A stretch of 64,000 bases of DNA from Streptacidiphilus sp. PB12-B1b (GCF_014084125.1 NZ_CP048405.1:1550001-1614000), one strand, 5' to 3'; numbered from the stretch's first letter, positions 53,855 to 63,419 are shown. Notes: a model not told the origin generated them from the letters alone. Translations and numbers: made by a program.

Positions 53855-53941
53855 TCACCCGCACGGGTGACGGAGTTCTGCACACCCCCACCCTTGTCCA
53901 CAGAACGCCCCCGACGTCCACGGCCGCCCGTTCCCGGCCCC

Positions 53942-53947
53942 TAGCGT
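53942..53947 (+). promoter_or_regulatory. -10 TAGCGT for comEA
   Basis: TAGCGT, seven bases, then ATG 53955; no ribosome binding site. Confidence 0.5.
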
Positions 53948-53954
53948 CATCACC

Positions 53955-55019
53955 ATGAAAGCCTCCCTCCCCACCCGTCGCACCCCCGACCCCCTGGTCC
54001 ACCAGCGCCTCCACACCCTCTTCACCCCGCCCCCGGAGCCGCTCCCCGCTCCTGCCCCTGCTCCGGCCCCTGCTCCGGCTCCTGCCGGTCCCGCGCCCGT
54101 TGCCGCGACCTCCGCGTCCTGCGCCGCCCCGGCCACCCCCGCCGCCCCGGACGTCGCCGCCCTGCCGCCGCCGTACCCAGCGCCGACGGCTGCGGCTGCC
54201 GACACGCCCGAGGCGGGGAGGGGCGTGTCGGCGGGCGGCCTGCCGCTGCCAAGCGGCCTGCGGGGGCCCGAGCCGCCGGAGCAGCCGCCGCCCACAGCCG
54301 GGCGGCTCCCGTTGATGGCGCGCCTGCCGCTGGTGTTGCAGGAGCGGTTGGACCTCGACCGGCGCGCGGTGGTCGGGCTGGCGGTGCTGCTCGCGCTGGC
54401 GCTCGGCTACGGGGTGCAGCACTTCTGGGCCGGGCGGCCGGAGCCGGTCGCGGTGCCGGTCGCCGACGGCGGCGCCCTGTCGGCCTCCAGTGCCACCAGT
54501 ACCCCGCCGGAGCCGCTGACCGGCCCGGTCCCCGCCCCGAGCCCCGGCACCAGCCCCGGCCTGGTCGCAGCCCCGGCCCCCGCTTCCGGCCCGCCCGGCG
54601 GCCTGCCGCACCCGGCCGTGGTCGTGGACGTCGCCGGCAAGGTCCGGGAACCGGGCGTACGCACACTGCCGCCGGGCTCCCGGGTGCAGGACGCCCTGCG
54701 GGCCGCCGGGGGCTCCCTCCCGGGGACTGACCTGACCGGGCTCAACCTGGCCCGGCAGCTCAACGACGGCGAAGAGGTCGTGGTCGGCGCGCCGGGGGGC
54801 GCGGTCGGCGGCGGCGGGCCCTCGCCCGGACCGGTCAGCCTCACCAGCGCGACGCTCCAGCAGCTCGACGCCCTGCCGGGCGTGGGCCCGGTGCTGGCGC
54901 AACGCATCATCCAGTACCGCGAGCAGCACGGCGGCTTCCAGTCGGTGGACCAGCTCCGCCACGTCAGCGGCTTCGGCGAGCGACGGCTTCAGGACCTCAA
55001 GCCGGTCCTGCGGCCCTGA
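53955..55019 (+). CDS. comEA: ComEA family helix-hairpin-helix DNA-binding protein
   Basis: A 354-residue protein. Residues 1-130 are Pro/Ala-rich, a membrane helix lies at about 137-155 (VVGLAVLLALALGYGVQHFW), an SLBB domain at about 217-265 (VVVDVAGKVREPGVRTLPPGS), and a C-terminal double helix-hairpin-helix from about 295 (LQQLDALPGVGPVLAQRI, LRHVSGFGERRLQDLKPVL). In competent bacteria ComEA binds incoming DNA outside the membrane; Streptomyces are not known to be naturally competent. The gene is followed 15 bases later by comEC. Confidence 0.92.
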   Translation: MKASLPTRRTPDPLVHQRLHTLFTPPPEPLPAPAPAPAPAPAPAGPAPVAATSASCAAPATPAAPDVAALPPPYPAPTAAAADTPEAGRGVSAGGLPLPSGLRGPEPPEQPPPTAGRLPLMARLPLVLQERLDLDRRAVVGLAVLLALALGYGVQHFWAGRPEPVAVPVADGGALSASSATSTPPEPLTGPVPAPSPGTSPGLVAAPAPASGPPGGLPHPAVVVDVAGKVREPGVRTLPPGSRVQDALRAAGGSLPGTDLTGLNLARQLNDGEEVVVGAPGGAVGGGGPSPGPVSLTSATLQQLDALPGVGPVLAQRIIQYREQHGGFQSVDQLRHVSGFGERRLQDLKPVLRP

Positions 55020-55034
55020 AACGGGGGCAGGCAC

Positions 55035-57500
55035 ATGCAGCAGCAGAGCACGGCGGCCGAGACGGAGGCCCAGCGGCCGCCGCAGGACATCCGGCTGGTC
55101 GGACCGGCGCTCGCCGCCTGGGGGGCGGCCGCCGCCGTCCTCGGCGCGGGGGAGCGGGCAGGCCCCTGGGCCCTGTCGGCAGCCGCCCTCGCGCTGCTGG
55201 CAGCGGTCAGCCTCCTGCTCGCCGACCACCACCGCCGCGCCCACCCGTCCCGCGCCCGCCCCCGGCTGCTGCGCCCGCTCGCCGGGCTGCTGCTGAGCGC
55301 GGCTGCGGCTGCCTCCTCCGCCGTCCTGGCAACAGCCGACCTGCACCAGGGCCCCGTCCCCGGCCTCGCCCGCCGCCAGGCCACCGTCGCCGTCCGACTG
55401 ACCGTCACCGGAGACCCCCACGAGGGAAACAGCGGAACCACCAGGAACTACGTAGTCCTCCCGGCCACGATCAACCAAGTCACCCCGGACAGCGCCGGTG
55501 CGCCGCGCAGCGGGCCGGTGGTGACGCGGACGCCGGTCACGGTGGTGGCGCGGGGGCCGGGCGCGGAGCGCTGGCTGCGGTTGCTGCCGTCGACCAGGCT
55601 GGCCACCCGGGCGCGGCTGGAGGCGGCGGACGCCGACGGCGACACGGCTGCGGTGCTGTTCACCCGGGGGCCGCCGCAGGTCCTCGCCGGGCCGTCGCTC
55701 GTGCAGCGCGTCGCCGGGGCGCTGCGGGCCGGGCTGAGCCGCGCCTGCGATCCCCTCGCCCCCGACCCCCGGGCGCTGCTGCCCGGCCTGGTCGACGGGG
55801 ACTCCAGCCGGGTGCCCCCCGACCTGGACCAGGCGTTCCTGGTGACCGACCTCGCCCACATCACCGCCGTCTCCGGGGCCAACCTGTCCGTGCTGCTGGT
55901 GCTGCTGCTCGGCGCGGCCGCCCGCTCCCGCACCCCCGAGCGCGGCGGCATCGCCGTCCGGCTGGGGCTGCCGCTGCGCTGCGCCGCGCTGCTCGGGGGC
56001 GCGCTCACCGTCGGCTTCGTCGTGCTGTGCCGCCCCGATCCGAGCGTGCTGCGGGCCGCCGCCACCGGCCTGATCGTGCTGCTGGCGCTGGCCACCGGCC
56101 GCCGGGCGTCCCCGCTGGCGGCCCTGGCCGGGGCCACGCTGCTGCTGATGGTGCTGGATCCGTGGCTGGCCCGGTCCTTCGGCTTCGCGCTGTCGGCGGT
56201 GGCCACGGCGGGCCTGCTGACGCTCGGACCGCGCTGGAGCCGGGCCCTGGTCCGGCACGGCTGGCCGCACCGGGCGGCCGAGGCCGTCGCCTGCGCCGCC
56301 GCGGCCCAGGCGTGCTGCGGCCCGCTGCTGGTGCTGAAGGCCGCGCAGGTGAGCCTGGTCGCCATCCCCTGCAACCTGCTGGCCGAGGCGGCGGTCGCCC
56401 CGGCCACCCTGCTGGGCTTCGCCGCGCTCGCCGCCGCACCGGTGTCGATGGGCGCGGCCACGTTGCTGGCCCGGCTGGCGGGCGTCCCCACCGCCTGGAT
56501 CGCCTGGCTGGCCCGGCGGGGCGCGGAGATCCCGGGCGCCGAGATCAGCTGGCCCGACGGCTGGCCGGGCGCGCTGCTGCTGACGGCGGTGACCTGCGCG
56601 GTCGTGCTGTGCCTGCCGGTGCTCCGGTACCGGCTGGCGGCCGTAGGCCTGGCCCTGCTGCTGCTCGGGGTGCTGCTGCGCCCGGCCCCGGTCACCCGCC
56701 TGGTCACCGGCTGGCCGCCGCCGCACTGGCGGGTGGTGGCCTGCGACGTCGGCCAGGGGGACGCCTTCGTGGTCTCCCCGGGGACCGATCCGGCGACCGC
56801 GCTGGTCATCGACACCGGGCCGGAGCCGCGCGCCGTCGACCACTGCCTGCGGCAGCTGGGCATCACCCGCATCCCGCTGCTGCTGCTCACCCACGAGCAC
56901 GCGGACCACGTCGAGGGCCTGCCCGGGGTGCTGGACGGCCGCCGGGTGGGCGCGATCGAGACCACCACCGACGCCGATCCGCAGGGCGAGACCGCCCGGG
57001 TCCGGCGCTGGGCGGCGGCGGCCAAGGTGCCGCTGGTGCAGGCGGTGCCCGGTGAGCGCCGCAGCCTGGGCGAGCTGAGCTGGCAGGTGCTGTGGCCGGA
57101 CGGCCCGCTCGGCCCGGCGACGCCTGGCCCCAACAACGCCAGCGTCGCGCTGCTGATCACCACCCCGACACTGCGCATGGCCTTCCTCGGCGACCTGGAG
57201 CCCCCGGCCCAGTCCCGGCTGCTGGAGCACCTCGCCGCCTACCCCGGGCTGCGCCACGTGGACGTGCTGAAGGTCGCCCACCACGGCTCGGCCAAGCAGG
57301 ACGCCGACCTGGTCCGGGCACTGGCACCGAGGCTCGCGCTCATCTCCTGCGGCCTGGGCAACAGCTACGGCCATCCCGCCCGCTCCACGCTGGAGCTGCT
57401 GCGCTCGGTGGGCAGCACGGTGCTGCGCACCGACACCCAGGGCGAGTTGGCCGTCACCGACGAGGGCGGCCGACTGGCCGCCGCCACCGATCCCCGATAA
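55035..57500 (+). CDS. comEC: ComEC/Rec2 family DNA uptake channel protein
   Basis: An 821-residue polytopic protein: N-terminal membrane helices and DUF4131-like region (about 20-220), the Competence channel domain (DLAHITAVSGANLSVLLVLLL, VLRAAATGLIVLLALATGR) at about 250-540, and a metallo-beta-lactamase domain from about 570 (VACDVGQGDAFVV, THEHADHVEGLPG, VAHHGSAKQD). All expected domains are intact. Start ATG 55035 follows GGGGGCAGG. Together with comEA it makes a complete comEA-comEC pair. Confidence 0.94.
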   Translation: MQQQSTAAETEAQRPPQDIRLVGPALAAWGAAAAVLGAGERAGPWALSAAALALLAAVSLLLADHHRRAHPSRARPRLLRPLAGLLLSAAAAASSAVLATADLHQGPVPGLARRQATVAVRLTVTGDPHEGNSGTTRNYVVLPATINQVTPDSAGAPRSGPVVTRTPVTVVARGPGAERWLRLLPSTRLATRARLEAADADGDTAAVLFTRGPPQVLAGPSLVQRVAGALRAGLSRACDPLAPDPRALLPGLVDGDSSRVPPDLDQAFLVTDLAHITAVSGANLSVLLVLLLGAAARSRTPERGGIAVRLGLPLRCAALLGGALTVGFVVLCRPDPSVLRAAATGLIVLLALATGRRASPLAALAGATLLLMVLDPWLARSFGFALSAVATAGLLTLGPRWSRALVRHGWPHRAAEAVACAAAAQACCGPLLVLKAAQVSLVAIPCNLLAEAAVAPATLLGFAALAAAPVSMGAATLLARLAGVPTAWIAWLARRGAEIPGAEISWPDGWPGALLLTAVTCAVVLCLPVLRYRLAAVGLALLLLGVLLRPAPVTRLVTGWPPPHWRVVACDVGQGDAFVVSPGTDPATALVIDTGPEPRAVDHCLRQLGITRIPLLLLTHEHADHVEGLPGVLDGRRVGAIETTTDADPQGETARVRRWAAAAKVPLVQAVPGERRSLGELSWQVLWPDGPLGPATPGPNNASVALLITTPTLRMAFLGDLEPPAQSRLLEHLAAYPGLRHVDVLKVAHHGSAKQDADLVRALAPRLALISCGLGNSYGHPARSTLELLRSVGSTVLRTDTQGELAVTDEGGRLAAATDPR

Positions 57501-57501
57501 T
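57496..57501 (+). promoter_or_regulatory. -10 GATAAT overlapping the comEC stop
   Basis: GATAAT (contains the comEC TAA at 57498-57500), six bases, then GTG 57508. It is close to the TATAAT consensus and gives a leaderless start for the next small gene. Confidence 0.6.
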
Positions 57502-57507
57502 GGCGCG

Positions 57508-57765
57508 GTGCATGCCGACAACCACGACCTGGACCCGTGCGTCCTCGTCCTCCCCGACCGCGACGCCGCCGAGGCCGTCGCCGAACTGCTCGCCGACCAG
57601 CACCCGGACCTCCCGGACCCGGAACTGCACCGCGAGGCCCTCGCGGGCGAGGACGACGCCGAGGACGCCCAGTGGCTGGTGGTGCTCCAGCCCCCGCTGC
57701 CCGCCGGGCTCACCCGGGTCGCGCTGGACGCCGTCGCCGCCGACCACGACGGCTGGCTGGAGTGA
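57508..57765 (+). CDS. Small conserved acidic protein
   Basis: An 85-residue acidic protein from GTG 57508 (MHADNHDLDPCVLVLPDRDA), with DAAEAVAELLADQHPDLPD and DAQWLVVLQPPLPAGLTRVALDAVAADHDGWLE. It looks like a compact alpha/beta protein. A gene of this size between comEC and holA is usual in Streptomyces to my knowledge. Function unknown. Confidence 0.75.
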   Translation: MHADNHDLDPCVLVLPDRDAAEAVAELLADQHPDLPDPELHREALAGEDDAEDAQWLVVLQPPLPAGLTRVALDAVAADHDGWLE

Positions 57766-57854
57766 CGCCAGGAGCGACGCCAGGAGTGGCGCTGGCGTGA
57801 CGCAGGCAGGAGCGGTACCGCACGCGCCCGGCCGGGCCTGTCGGCGGCAGCCGC

Positions 57855-57860
57855 TAGGCT
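57855..57860 (+). promoter_or_regulatory. -10 TAGGCT for holA
   Basis: TAGGCT, seven bases, then ATG 57868; no ribosome binding site, pointing to a leaderless mRNA. Confidence 0.55.
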
Positions 57861-57867
57861 GACCGCG

Positions 57868-58857
57868 ATGGCCAGGAAACCCAGCGAAGACCTGCTCTCC
57901 CCGCTGACGCTCGTCGTCGGCCAGGAGGAGCTGCTGCTCGACCGCGCCGTGGCGCAGACCACCTCGGCGGCCCGCCGGGCCGACCCCGACACCGACGTCC
58001 GGGATCTCCAGCCGGGGGTGCTGCAGCCGGGCATGCTGAGCGAGGTGACCAGCCCGTCGCTGTTCTCCGAGCGCAAGGTCATCGTGGTCCGCGCGGCCCA
58101 GGACCTCGCCGCCGACACCGTCAAGGAGGTCAAGGCGTACCTGGACGACCCGGCCCCCGAGGTGATGCTGGTCCTGGTCCACGCGGGCGGCGCCAAGGGC
58201 AAGGGCCTGCTGGACGCGGCCAGGAAGGCGGGCGCCCGCGAGGTGGCCTGCGCCAAGCTGACCAAGCCCGCCGAGAAGCTGGCCTTCGTCCGCGCCGAGT
58301 TCCGCGCCACCGGCCGTTCCGCGACCGAGGACGCCTGCACCGCGCTGCTCGACGCCGTCGGCAGCGACCTGCGCGAACTGGCCTCCGCCTGCAGCCAGTT
58401 GGCGGCCGACACCGAGGGCACCATCGACGAGACCGTCGTCGCCCGCTACTACACCGGCCGGGCCGAGTCCTCCGGCTTCCAGGTCGCCGACCTGGCCGTG
58501 ACCGGCCGCGCCGCCGAGGCCCTGGGCCAGCTGCGCTGGGCGCTGGCGGTGGGGGAGAAGCCGACCGGCATCGTCTTCGCCCTGGCCTCCGGCGTCCGCG
58601 CGATCGGCCGGGTGGCCACCGCCGACCGCGGCATGCGCCCCGGCGATCTGGCCCGCGAACTGGGCATGCCGCCCTGGAAGATCGACCGCGTCCGCCAGCA
58701 GCTCCGCGGCTGGTCCGGCGACGGCGTGGCGGCGGCCCTGCAGGCCATCGCCGAAGCGGACGCCGCCGTCAAGGGCGGCTCCGGCGACCCCGCCTACGCC
58801 CTGGAACAGTGCGTCGTCACCATCGCCCGCGCCGCCCGCTCCCAACACCAGCGCTGA
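57868..58857 (+). CDS. holA: DNA polymerase III subunit delta
   Basis: A 329-residue clamp-loader subunit that opens the sliding clamp. N-terminal region (SPLTLVVGQEELLLDRAV), central EVMLVLVHAGGAKGKGLLDAARKAGAREV pattern, and the C-terminal collar helices (LGQLRWALAVGEKPTGIVFAL, PPWKIDRVRQQL). Length fits the family. It converges with rpsT, with a strong hairpin between. Confidence 0.94.
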   Translation: MARKPSEDLLSPLTLVVGQEELLLDRAVAQTTSAARRADPDTDVRDLQPGVLQPGMLSEVTSPSLFSERKVIVVRAAQDLAADTVKEVKAYLDDPAPEVMLVLVHAGGAKGKGLLDAARKAGAREVACAKLTKPAEKLAFVRAEFRATGRSATEDACTALLDAVGSDLRELASACSQLAADTEGTIDETVVARYYTGRAESSGFQVADLAVTGRAAEALGQLRWALAVGEKPTGIVFALASGVRAIGRVATADRGMRPGDLARELGMPPWKIDRVRQQLRGWSGDGVAAALQAIAEADAAVKGGSGDPAYALEQCVVTIARAARSQHQR

Positions 58858-58881
58858 ACCGCCGGAAGGCCCGACGGCCCC

Positions 58882-58940
58882 GGAATGCGTACTGCCCGGA
58901 ATGCGTACTGCCCGCCAGGGCATCCCTGGCGGGCAGTACG
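58882..58940. terminator. 17-bp bidirectional terminator with duplicated left arm
   Basis: CGTACTGCCCGCCAGGG (58904-58920), loop CAT, CCCTGGCGGGCAGTACG (58924-58940), perfect. Just upstream, GGAATGCGTACTGCCC (58882-58897) is repeated exactly at 58898-58913, so a second copy of part of the left arm is available to pair with the right arm. It lies between convergent holA and rpsT. The rest of the gap to 59148 shows no gene. Confidence 0.8.
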
Positions 58941-59147
58941 AACGGCCGAGGAACAGCCGCTTTGCTGAGGTCTCAGCTTGCACCGCACCCGCGTGGCGAA
59001 CGCAGGCCGCGTGCGGTGCGAGAGCGCACGGTGTCCGGGTAGAGGGCCGGACGGTCTGTGCGGGGCCGGAGCGGAGCGGTTGAGAGGGACCGCGTCATCC
59101 GATCCGGCGGGTGGTGCAGGTCACACAAGCGCGACCGAGAAGGCAGT

Positions 59148-59414
59148 TCAGCCCTGGAGCCCGGAAACCCTGGCGGCGAGCGCCGACTTCTTGTTGGCAG
59201 CCTGGTTCTTGTGGATGACGCCCTTGCTCGCGGCCTTGTCGAGCTTCTTGTTGGCCTCGCGGGTCAGCACGAGGGCCTTCTCGACGTCGCCGGCCTCCAT
59301 GGCCTCACGGGCCTTGCGGACAGCGGTCTTGAGCGAGGACTTGACAGCCTTGTTGCGCTGACGAGCCTTCTCGTTGGTCTTGATGCGCTTGATCTGGGAC
59401 TTGATGTTCGCCAC
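59148..59414 (-). CDS. rpsT: 30S ribosomal protein S20
   Basis: An 88-residue highly basic protein from GTG 59414 ([20 protein letters not shown]), ending [14 protein letters not shown]. Signature [21 protein letters not shown] single-gene unit on the minus strand opposite holA, the usual actinomycete arrangement. Confidence 0.97.
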   Translation of the reverse strand: MANIKSQIKRIKTNEKARQRNKAVKSSLKTAVRKAREAMEAGDVEKALVLTREANKKLDKAASKGVIHKNQAANKKSALAARVSGLQG

Positions 59415-59514
59415 GAAGGAGCCTCAGTCTGTCTTGTTGGAACGGAATTGGTGTCCGCCCTGCGGGCATGCGGCAGCGCAGACACGATGGCCCAGGCTAC
59501 CAGGGGCTCCAGCG

Positions 59515-59802
59515 CTACCCAAAATGCTCGACCAGCGGGAACGGCGCATAGAAGTGGTGCAGCAGCTCCCGCCAGCGGACGTACTCCGGGGAGCGCCGGA
59601 AACCCTCGGTGTGGTCCTCCAGCCGCTCCCACTCCACCTGGAGCAGGAACCGCGACTCGCCGCCCGGGTCGAGGCAGCGCAGCAGCCGCAGCGAGCCGAA
59701 GCCGGGCTGCCCGGCGATCAGCGGGCGGGCCTGTTCGAAGGCGGCGAGGAAGGCGTCCTCCTGGCCTGGCAGGACGTCGAGGCGTGCGGATTCCAGGATC
59801 AT
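59515..59802 (-). CDS. Antibiotic biosynthesis monooxygenase (ABM) family protein
   Basis: A 95-residue ferredoxin-like protein from ATG 59802 (MILESARLDVLPGQEDAFLAA). The pattern QARPLIAGQPGFGSLRLLR...FLLQVEWERLEDHTEGFRRSPEYVRWRELL is typical of ABM-domain proteins (haem-degrading or quinol monooxygenase types). Specific substrate unknown. It is transcribed towards rpsT. Confidence 0.87.
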   Translation of the reverse strand: MILESARLDVLPGQEDAFLAAFEQARPLIAGQPGFGSLRLLRCLDPGGESRFLLQVEWERLEDHTEGFRRSPEYVRWRELLHHFYAPFPLVEHFG

Positions 59803-59893
59803 GCGGTGTGATCATGCCGAACCGCGCCTCGCGTTGCCAGTATTCACTGGCGGCGTCTGGACGGGGGCGCCGCCGACTGCGAGGGTGGCGGGC

Positions 59894-60331
59894 ATGACCT
59901 CAGCTGTTCGCCGTCTGCGTGATGTCCGCCGTCTGCGCGGGACCGTCTCCGGTCCCCGCTCCGCCCTGGCCCTGTCCGGCCTGCTGGCCGGGGCGGGGGT
60001 GCTGCACTTCGCCGTGCCCGGCCCTTTCGACGCGCTGGTGCCCAAGGCGCTCCCGGGCAGCGCCCGCAGCTGGACCAAGGCCAGCGGGGTGGCCGAGCTG
60101 GCCGTTGCCCTGGCCGTGGCGGTGCCGCAGACCCGCCGCGTGGGCGGGCTGGCCGCCGCCGGACTGTTCGCCGCCGTGTTCCCGGCCAACGTGCAGATGG
60201 CCTACGACTGGCGGCACACCTCCGTGCTCAAGCGCTGCGTCGCGTACGGGCGGCTGCCGTTGCAGGCCCCGCTGGTCGGCTGGGCACTGGCGGTGCGCGG
60301 CGGGGCGGGGAGCCCGGACCGGCCGGTGTGA
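59894..60331 (+). CDS. DoxX-like membrane protein
   Basis: A 145-residue protein from ATG 59894 with GAGGGTGG upstream. After a basic N-terminus it has about four hydrophobic segments; LHFAVPGPFDALVPKALPG, SGVAELAVALAVAVPQTRRVGGLAAAGLFAAVFPAN and NVQMAYDWR are characteristic of the DoxX family. Role not defined. It lies between the ABM gene (opposite strand) and lepA. Confidence 0.82.
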   Translation: MTSAVRRLRDVRRLRGTVSGPRSALALSGLLAGAGVLHFAVPGPFDALVPKALPGSARSWTKASGVAELAVALAVAVPQTRRVGGLAAAGLFAAVFPANVQMAYDWRHTSVLKRCVAYGRLPLQAPLVGWALAVRGGAGSPDRPV

Positions 60332-60444
60332 CGGCGGGCCCGGGGGCGGTCCGAGCGGCGAGCCCCCCGGTCGTGGGACGATAGGCGGGGAACACCCCGT
60401 GACGTCCCCGCCCTGCTCCTCCACTCGACACCATTGGATCCTGC

Positions 60445-62316
60445 GTGCCCGCCATCCCCGTCAACGTTCCGGAGCCCAGCCGCACCGACCCGGCGCTGAT
60501 CCGCAACTTCTGCATCATCGCCCACATCGACCACGGCAAGTCCACGCTCGCCGACCGGATGCTCCAGATCACCGGCGTCGTCGACCCCCGGATGATGCGC
60601 GCGCAGTACCTCGACCGGATGGACATCGAGCGCGAGCGCGGCATCACCATCAAGTCGCAGGCGGTGCGCCTGCCCTGGGCCCCGCTGAGCGGCGGGCAGC
60701 AGGGCACCACGCACATCCTCAACATGATCGACACCCCGGGCCACGTGGACTTCACCTACGAGGTCTCCCGGTCGCTGGCGGCCTGCGAGGGGACGCTGCT
60801 GGTGGTGGACGCGGCGCAGGGCATCGAGGCGCAGACCCTCGCCAACCTGTACCTGGCGCTGGAGAACGATCTCACCATCATCCCGGTGCTCAACAAGATC
60901 GACCTCCCGGCCGCCCAGCCGGAGAAGTACTCCGAGGAGCTGGCCCGGATCATCGGCTGCGACCCCTCGGAGGTGCTGCTGGCCAGCGCCAAGAGCGGCC
61001 TGGGCGTCGAGGCGATCCTGGACGCGGTGGTGGAGCGCGTCCCGGCCCCGGTCGGGGTGAAGGACGCCCCCGCCCGCGCGATGATCTTCGACTCGGTCTA
61101 CGACACCTACCGCGGCGTGGTCACCTACGTCCGGGTGGTGGACGGCGAGCTGACCAAGCGTGAGCGCATCGCCATGATGTCCACCGGCGCGACCCACGAA
61201 CTGCTGGAGATCGGCGTCATCTCGCCGGAGCCCAAGGTCGCGGACGGCCTGGGCGTCGGCGAGGTCGGCTACATCATCACCGGGGTGAAGGACGTCCGGC
61301 AGTCCAAGGTCGGTGACACCATCACCTCCATGCACCACGGTGCGACCGAGGCGCTGGGCGGTTACAAGGACCCCCGCCCGATGGTGTTCTCCGGGCTGTA
61401 CCCGCTGGACGGCAGCGACTACCCGCTGCTGCGCGACGCGCTGGACAAGCTGCGGCTGAACGACGCCGCCCTGGTCTACGAGCCGGAGACCTCGGTGGCG
61501 CTGGGCTTCGGCTACCGCTGCGGCTTCCTCGGACTGCTGCACCTGGAGATCATCCGGGAGCGGCTGGAGCGCGAGTTCAACCTCGACCTGATCTCCACCG
61601 CGCCGAACGTGGTCTACCGGGTGGTGATGGAGGACGGCAGCGAGATCACCGTCACCAACCCCAGCGAGTTCCCCGGCGGCAAGATCTCCGAGGTCAACGA
61701 GCCGGTCGTGCGCGGCACCATCCTCGCGCCCAACGAGTTCGTCGGCGCGATCATGGAGCTGTGCCAGTCCCGCCGGGGCTCGCTCCAGGGCATGGACTAC
61801 CTCTCCGAGGACCGGGTCGAGCTGCGCTACACGCTGCCGCTGGCCGAGATCGTCTTCGACTTCTTCGACATGCTGAAGTCCAAGACCCGGGGCTACGGCT
61901 CCTTCGACTACGAGCCCGTCGGCGAGCAGGCGGCCGACCTGGTGAAGGTCGACATCCTGCTGCACGGCGACGCGGTGGACGCCTTCTCGGCCGTCGTCCA
62001 CAAGGACAAGGCCTACAACTACGGCGTGATGATGGCCGGGAAGCTGCAGAAGCTGATCCCGCGCCAGCAGTTCGAGGTGCCGATCCAGGCCGCCATCGGC
62101 TCGCGCGTCATCGCCCGCGAGACCGTCCGCGCCATCCGCAAGGACGTCCTCGCCAAGTGCTACGGCGGTGACATCTCCCGTAAGCGGAAGCTGCTGGAGA
62201 AGCAGAAGGAGGGCAAGAAGCGGATGAAGATGGTCGGCCGGGTCGAGGTCCCGCAGGAGGCCTTCATCGCGGCGCTGTCGACCGACGCCGACGGCCCGTC
62301 CGAGAAGAAGAAGTAG
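60445..62316 (+). CDS. lepA: Elongation factor 4 (back-translocating GTPase)
   Basis: A 623-residue translational GTPase. G domain: [14 protein letters not shown] at about 28-41, [31 protein letters not shown]; then domains II, III, V and the LepA-specific C-terminal domain ([11 protein letters not shown]-like [45 protein letters not shown]). GTG 60445 gives [20 protein letters not shown] as in Streptomyces orthologues. It acts on stalled ribosomes. Confidence 0.97.
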   Translation: MPAIPVNVPEPSRTDPALIRNFCIIAHIDHGKSTLADRMLQITGVVDPRMMRAQYLDRMDIERERGITIKSQAVRLPWAPLSGGQQGTTHILNMIDTPGHVDFTYEVSRSLAACEGTLLVVDAAQGIEAQTLANLYLALENDLTIIPVLNKIDLPAAQPEKYSEELARIIGCDPSEVLLASAKSGLGVEAILDAVVERVPAPVGVKDAPARAMIFDSVYDTYRGVVTYVRVVDGELTKRERIAMMSTGATHELLEIGVISPEPKVADGLGVGEVGYIITGVKDVRQSKVGDTITSMHHGATEALGGYKDPRPMVFSGLYPLDGSDYPLLRDALDKLRLNDAALVYEPETSVALGFGYRCGFLGLLHLEIIRERLEREFNLDLISTAPNVVYRVVMEDGSEITVTNPSEFPGGKISEVNEPVVRGTILAPNEFVGAIMELCQSRRGSLQGMDYLSEDRVELRYTLPLAEIVFDFFDMLKSKTRGYGSFDYEPVGEQAADLVKVDILLHGDAVDAFSAVVHKDKAYNYGVMMAGKLQKLIPRQQFEVPIQAAIGSRVIARETVRAIRKDVLAKCYGGDISRKRKLLEKQKEGKKRMKMVGRVEVPQEAFIAALSTDADGPSEKKK

Positions 62317-62356
62317 CGGCCGGGACGGTACGGCGGGCCGGGTCGCGGCCCGGTAA

Positions 62357-62390
62357 CAGGTGGGGTTCGCCAGGCGGCGGGCCCCACCTG
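62357..62390 (+). terminator. Hairpin downstream of lepA
   Basis: CAGGTGGGG (62357-62365) and CCCCACCTG (62382-62390) enclose a 16-base GC-rich loop; it starts 40 bases after the lepA stop. Confidence 0.6.
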
Positions 62391-62400
62391 CTTCGGCCCG

Positions 62401-62784
62401 GCTGCGGTAGCCTCCCCCGCCGGGAGCGGCGCGATCACCGCCCCGGCCGGTCCCGGCAGCAGCCCGGGCAGCACGCCCGACCCCGGGCAGCCCGGCAAGC
62501 AGCCACCGCCGACGACCGCCCCGGCCGCGCCGCCGGTGCCCGCCTGGATCGCCGACTGCCACTACTGATCCGGCAGCGCCGAGACCGATCCCGGCGCGAC
62601 CGGGGCGGCGGTGAAGGAGATCCAGTGCATCCTCACCTACCGGGGCTACAACCCCGGCGGGGTCGACGGCCAGTTCGGGCCGAACACCGAGGCCGCCGTC
62701 AAGGCGTTCCAGTCGGCCCGGGGGCTGGAGGTCGACGGCCAGGTGGGACCGCAGACCTGGCCCGCACTGCGCAGCTCCAGCTGA
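62401..62784 (+). pseudogene. Broken secreted peptidoglycan-binding protein
   Basis: In one frame the bases encode a Pro/Gly/Thr linker (AAVASPAGSGAITAPAGPGS...), PAWIADCHY, an in-frame TGA at 62566-62568, then SGSAETDPGATGAAVKEIQC and a complete PG_binding_1 domain (GVDGQFGPNTEAAVKAFQSA, VDGQVGPQTWPALRSSS) ending at TGA 62782-62784. Related proteins read CHYYSG or similar at the break, so the TGA is a nonsense mutation. No start codon or signal peptide remains upstream in frame. Both defects together indicate a decaying gene. A fragment from GTG 62611 (57 residues) could still be read but has no ribosome binding site. Confidence 0.75.
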
Positions 62785-62834
62785 CCGACCGGCTGACCGT
62801 CTGACCGCCCGCCCGCCGCCACGGCGCGGACAGC

Positions 62835-63419
62835 TCAGCCCGCCGTCCAGTGCGGGTCGCGGCCGGAGAGCGCCAGGGCCCGTGCGAAGGCGGGTGCGTC
62901 GTCGGCCACCGGCAGCGCCGGGGCGAAGCCGCCGGGGTAGGAGCGGTACATGTCGGCGTACTCGCCGACCAGGCCCAGCACCGATTCCGCCACCGGCTCG
63001 GCGATCTGCGGCTGCTGGCCGGTGGCGACGGCCAGCTCCCAGCCGTGCAGGGCGATCTCCAGCAGGATCATCCCGGCGACGGCGGCGGCGGGCATGGACG
63101 AGTCGCCCATCGTCACCTCGCCCTCCCACACCGCCGGGTCGGACCAGGCGGCGAGGGCCCGGTCGAGCCGGTCCGCGTAGTCCTCGGCCCAGCCGGGCTC
63201 GGCGGTGAAGTCGCGCCGCTGCATCTCCTCCGGGGCGGATGCGCCGCGGGCCCGCAGCTCGAAGTTGTACGAGGTCCACAGCACGAGGTGGTTGGCGAGG
63301 GTTCTGACGTTCCACTCGGTGTCGGGCGTGGGATCGTCCAGCTGCTCCGGGGCGACCGCGCGGGCGGTCCGGACGGCTTCGGCGGCGGCTGCGGTCAGCT
63401 GGGGAAGAAGGGTGGTCAT
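62835..63419 (-). CDS. TIGR03086 family metal-binding protein (DinB/mycothiol-type)
   Basis: A 194-residue four-helix-bundle protein from ATG 63419. The metal ligands fit the DinB/MDMPI pattern: an early His in WNVRTLANHLVLW (about residue 44) and a later one in LEIALHGWELAVATGQ (about 128-132). The family includes mycothiol-dependent isomerases, and many members are of unknown function. Transcribed divergently from the AraC-like gene. Confidence 0.88.
   Translation of the reverse strand: MTTLLPQLTAAAAEAVRTARAVAPEQLDDPTPDTEWNVRTLANHLVLWTSYNFELRARGASAPEEMQRRDFTAEPGWAEDYADRLDRALAAWSDPAVWEGEVTMGDSSMPAAAVAGMILLEIALHGWELAVATGQQPQIAEPVAESVLGLVGEYADMYRSYPGGFAPALPVADDAPAFARALALSGRDPHWTAG

Noticed and set aside
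53187-58424. 1745-residue minus-strand open frame across DegV, comEA and comEC
   Set aside because: Antisense shadow of three well-supported plus-strand genes; no domain is visible in it.
62566-62568. Selenocysteine or programmed read-through at the TGA in the peptidoglycan-binding gene
   Set aside because: The gene also lacks a start codon and signal peptide, and no nearby structure suggests recoding; simple decay is more likely.
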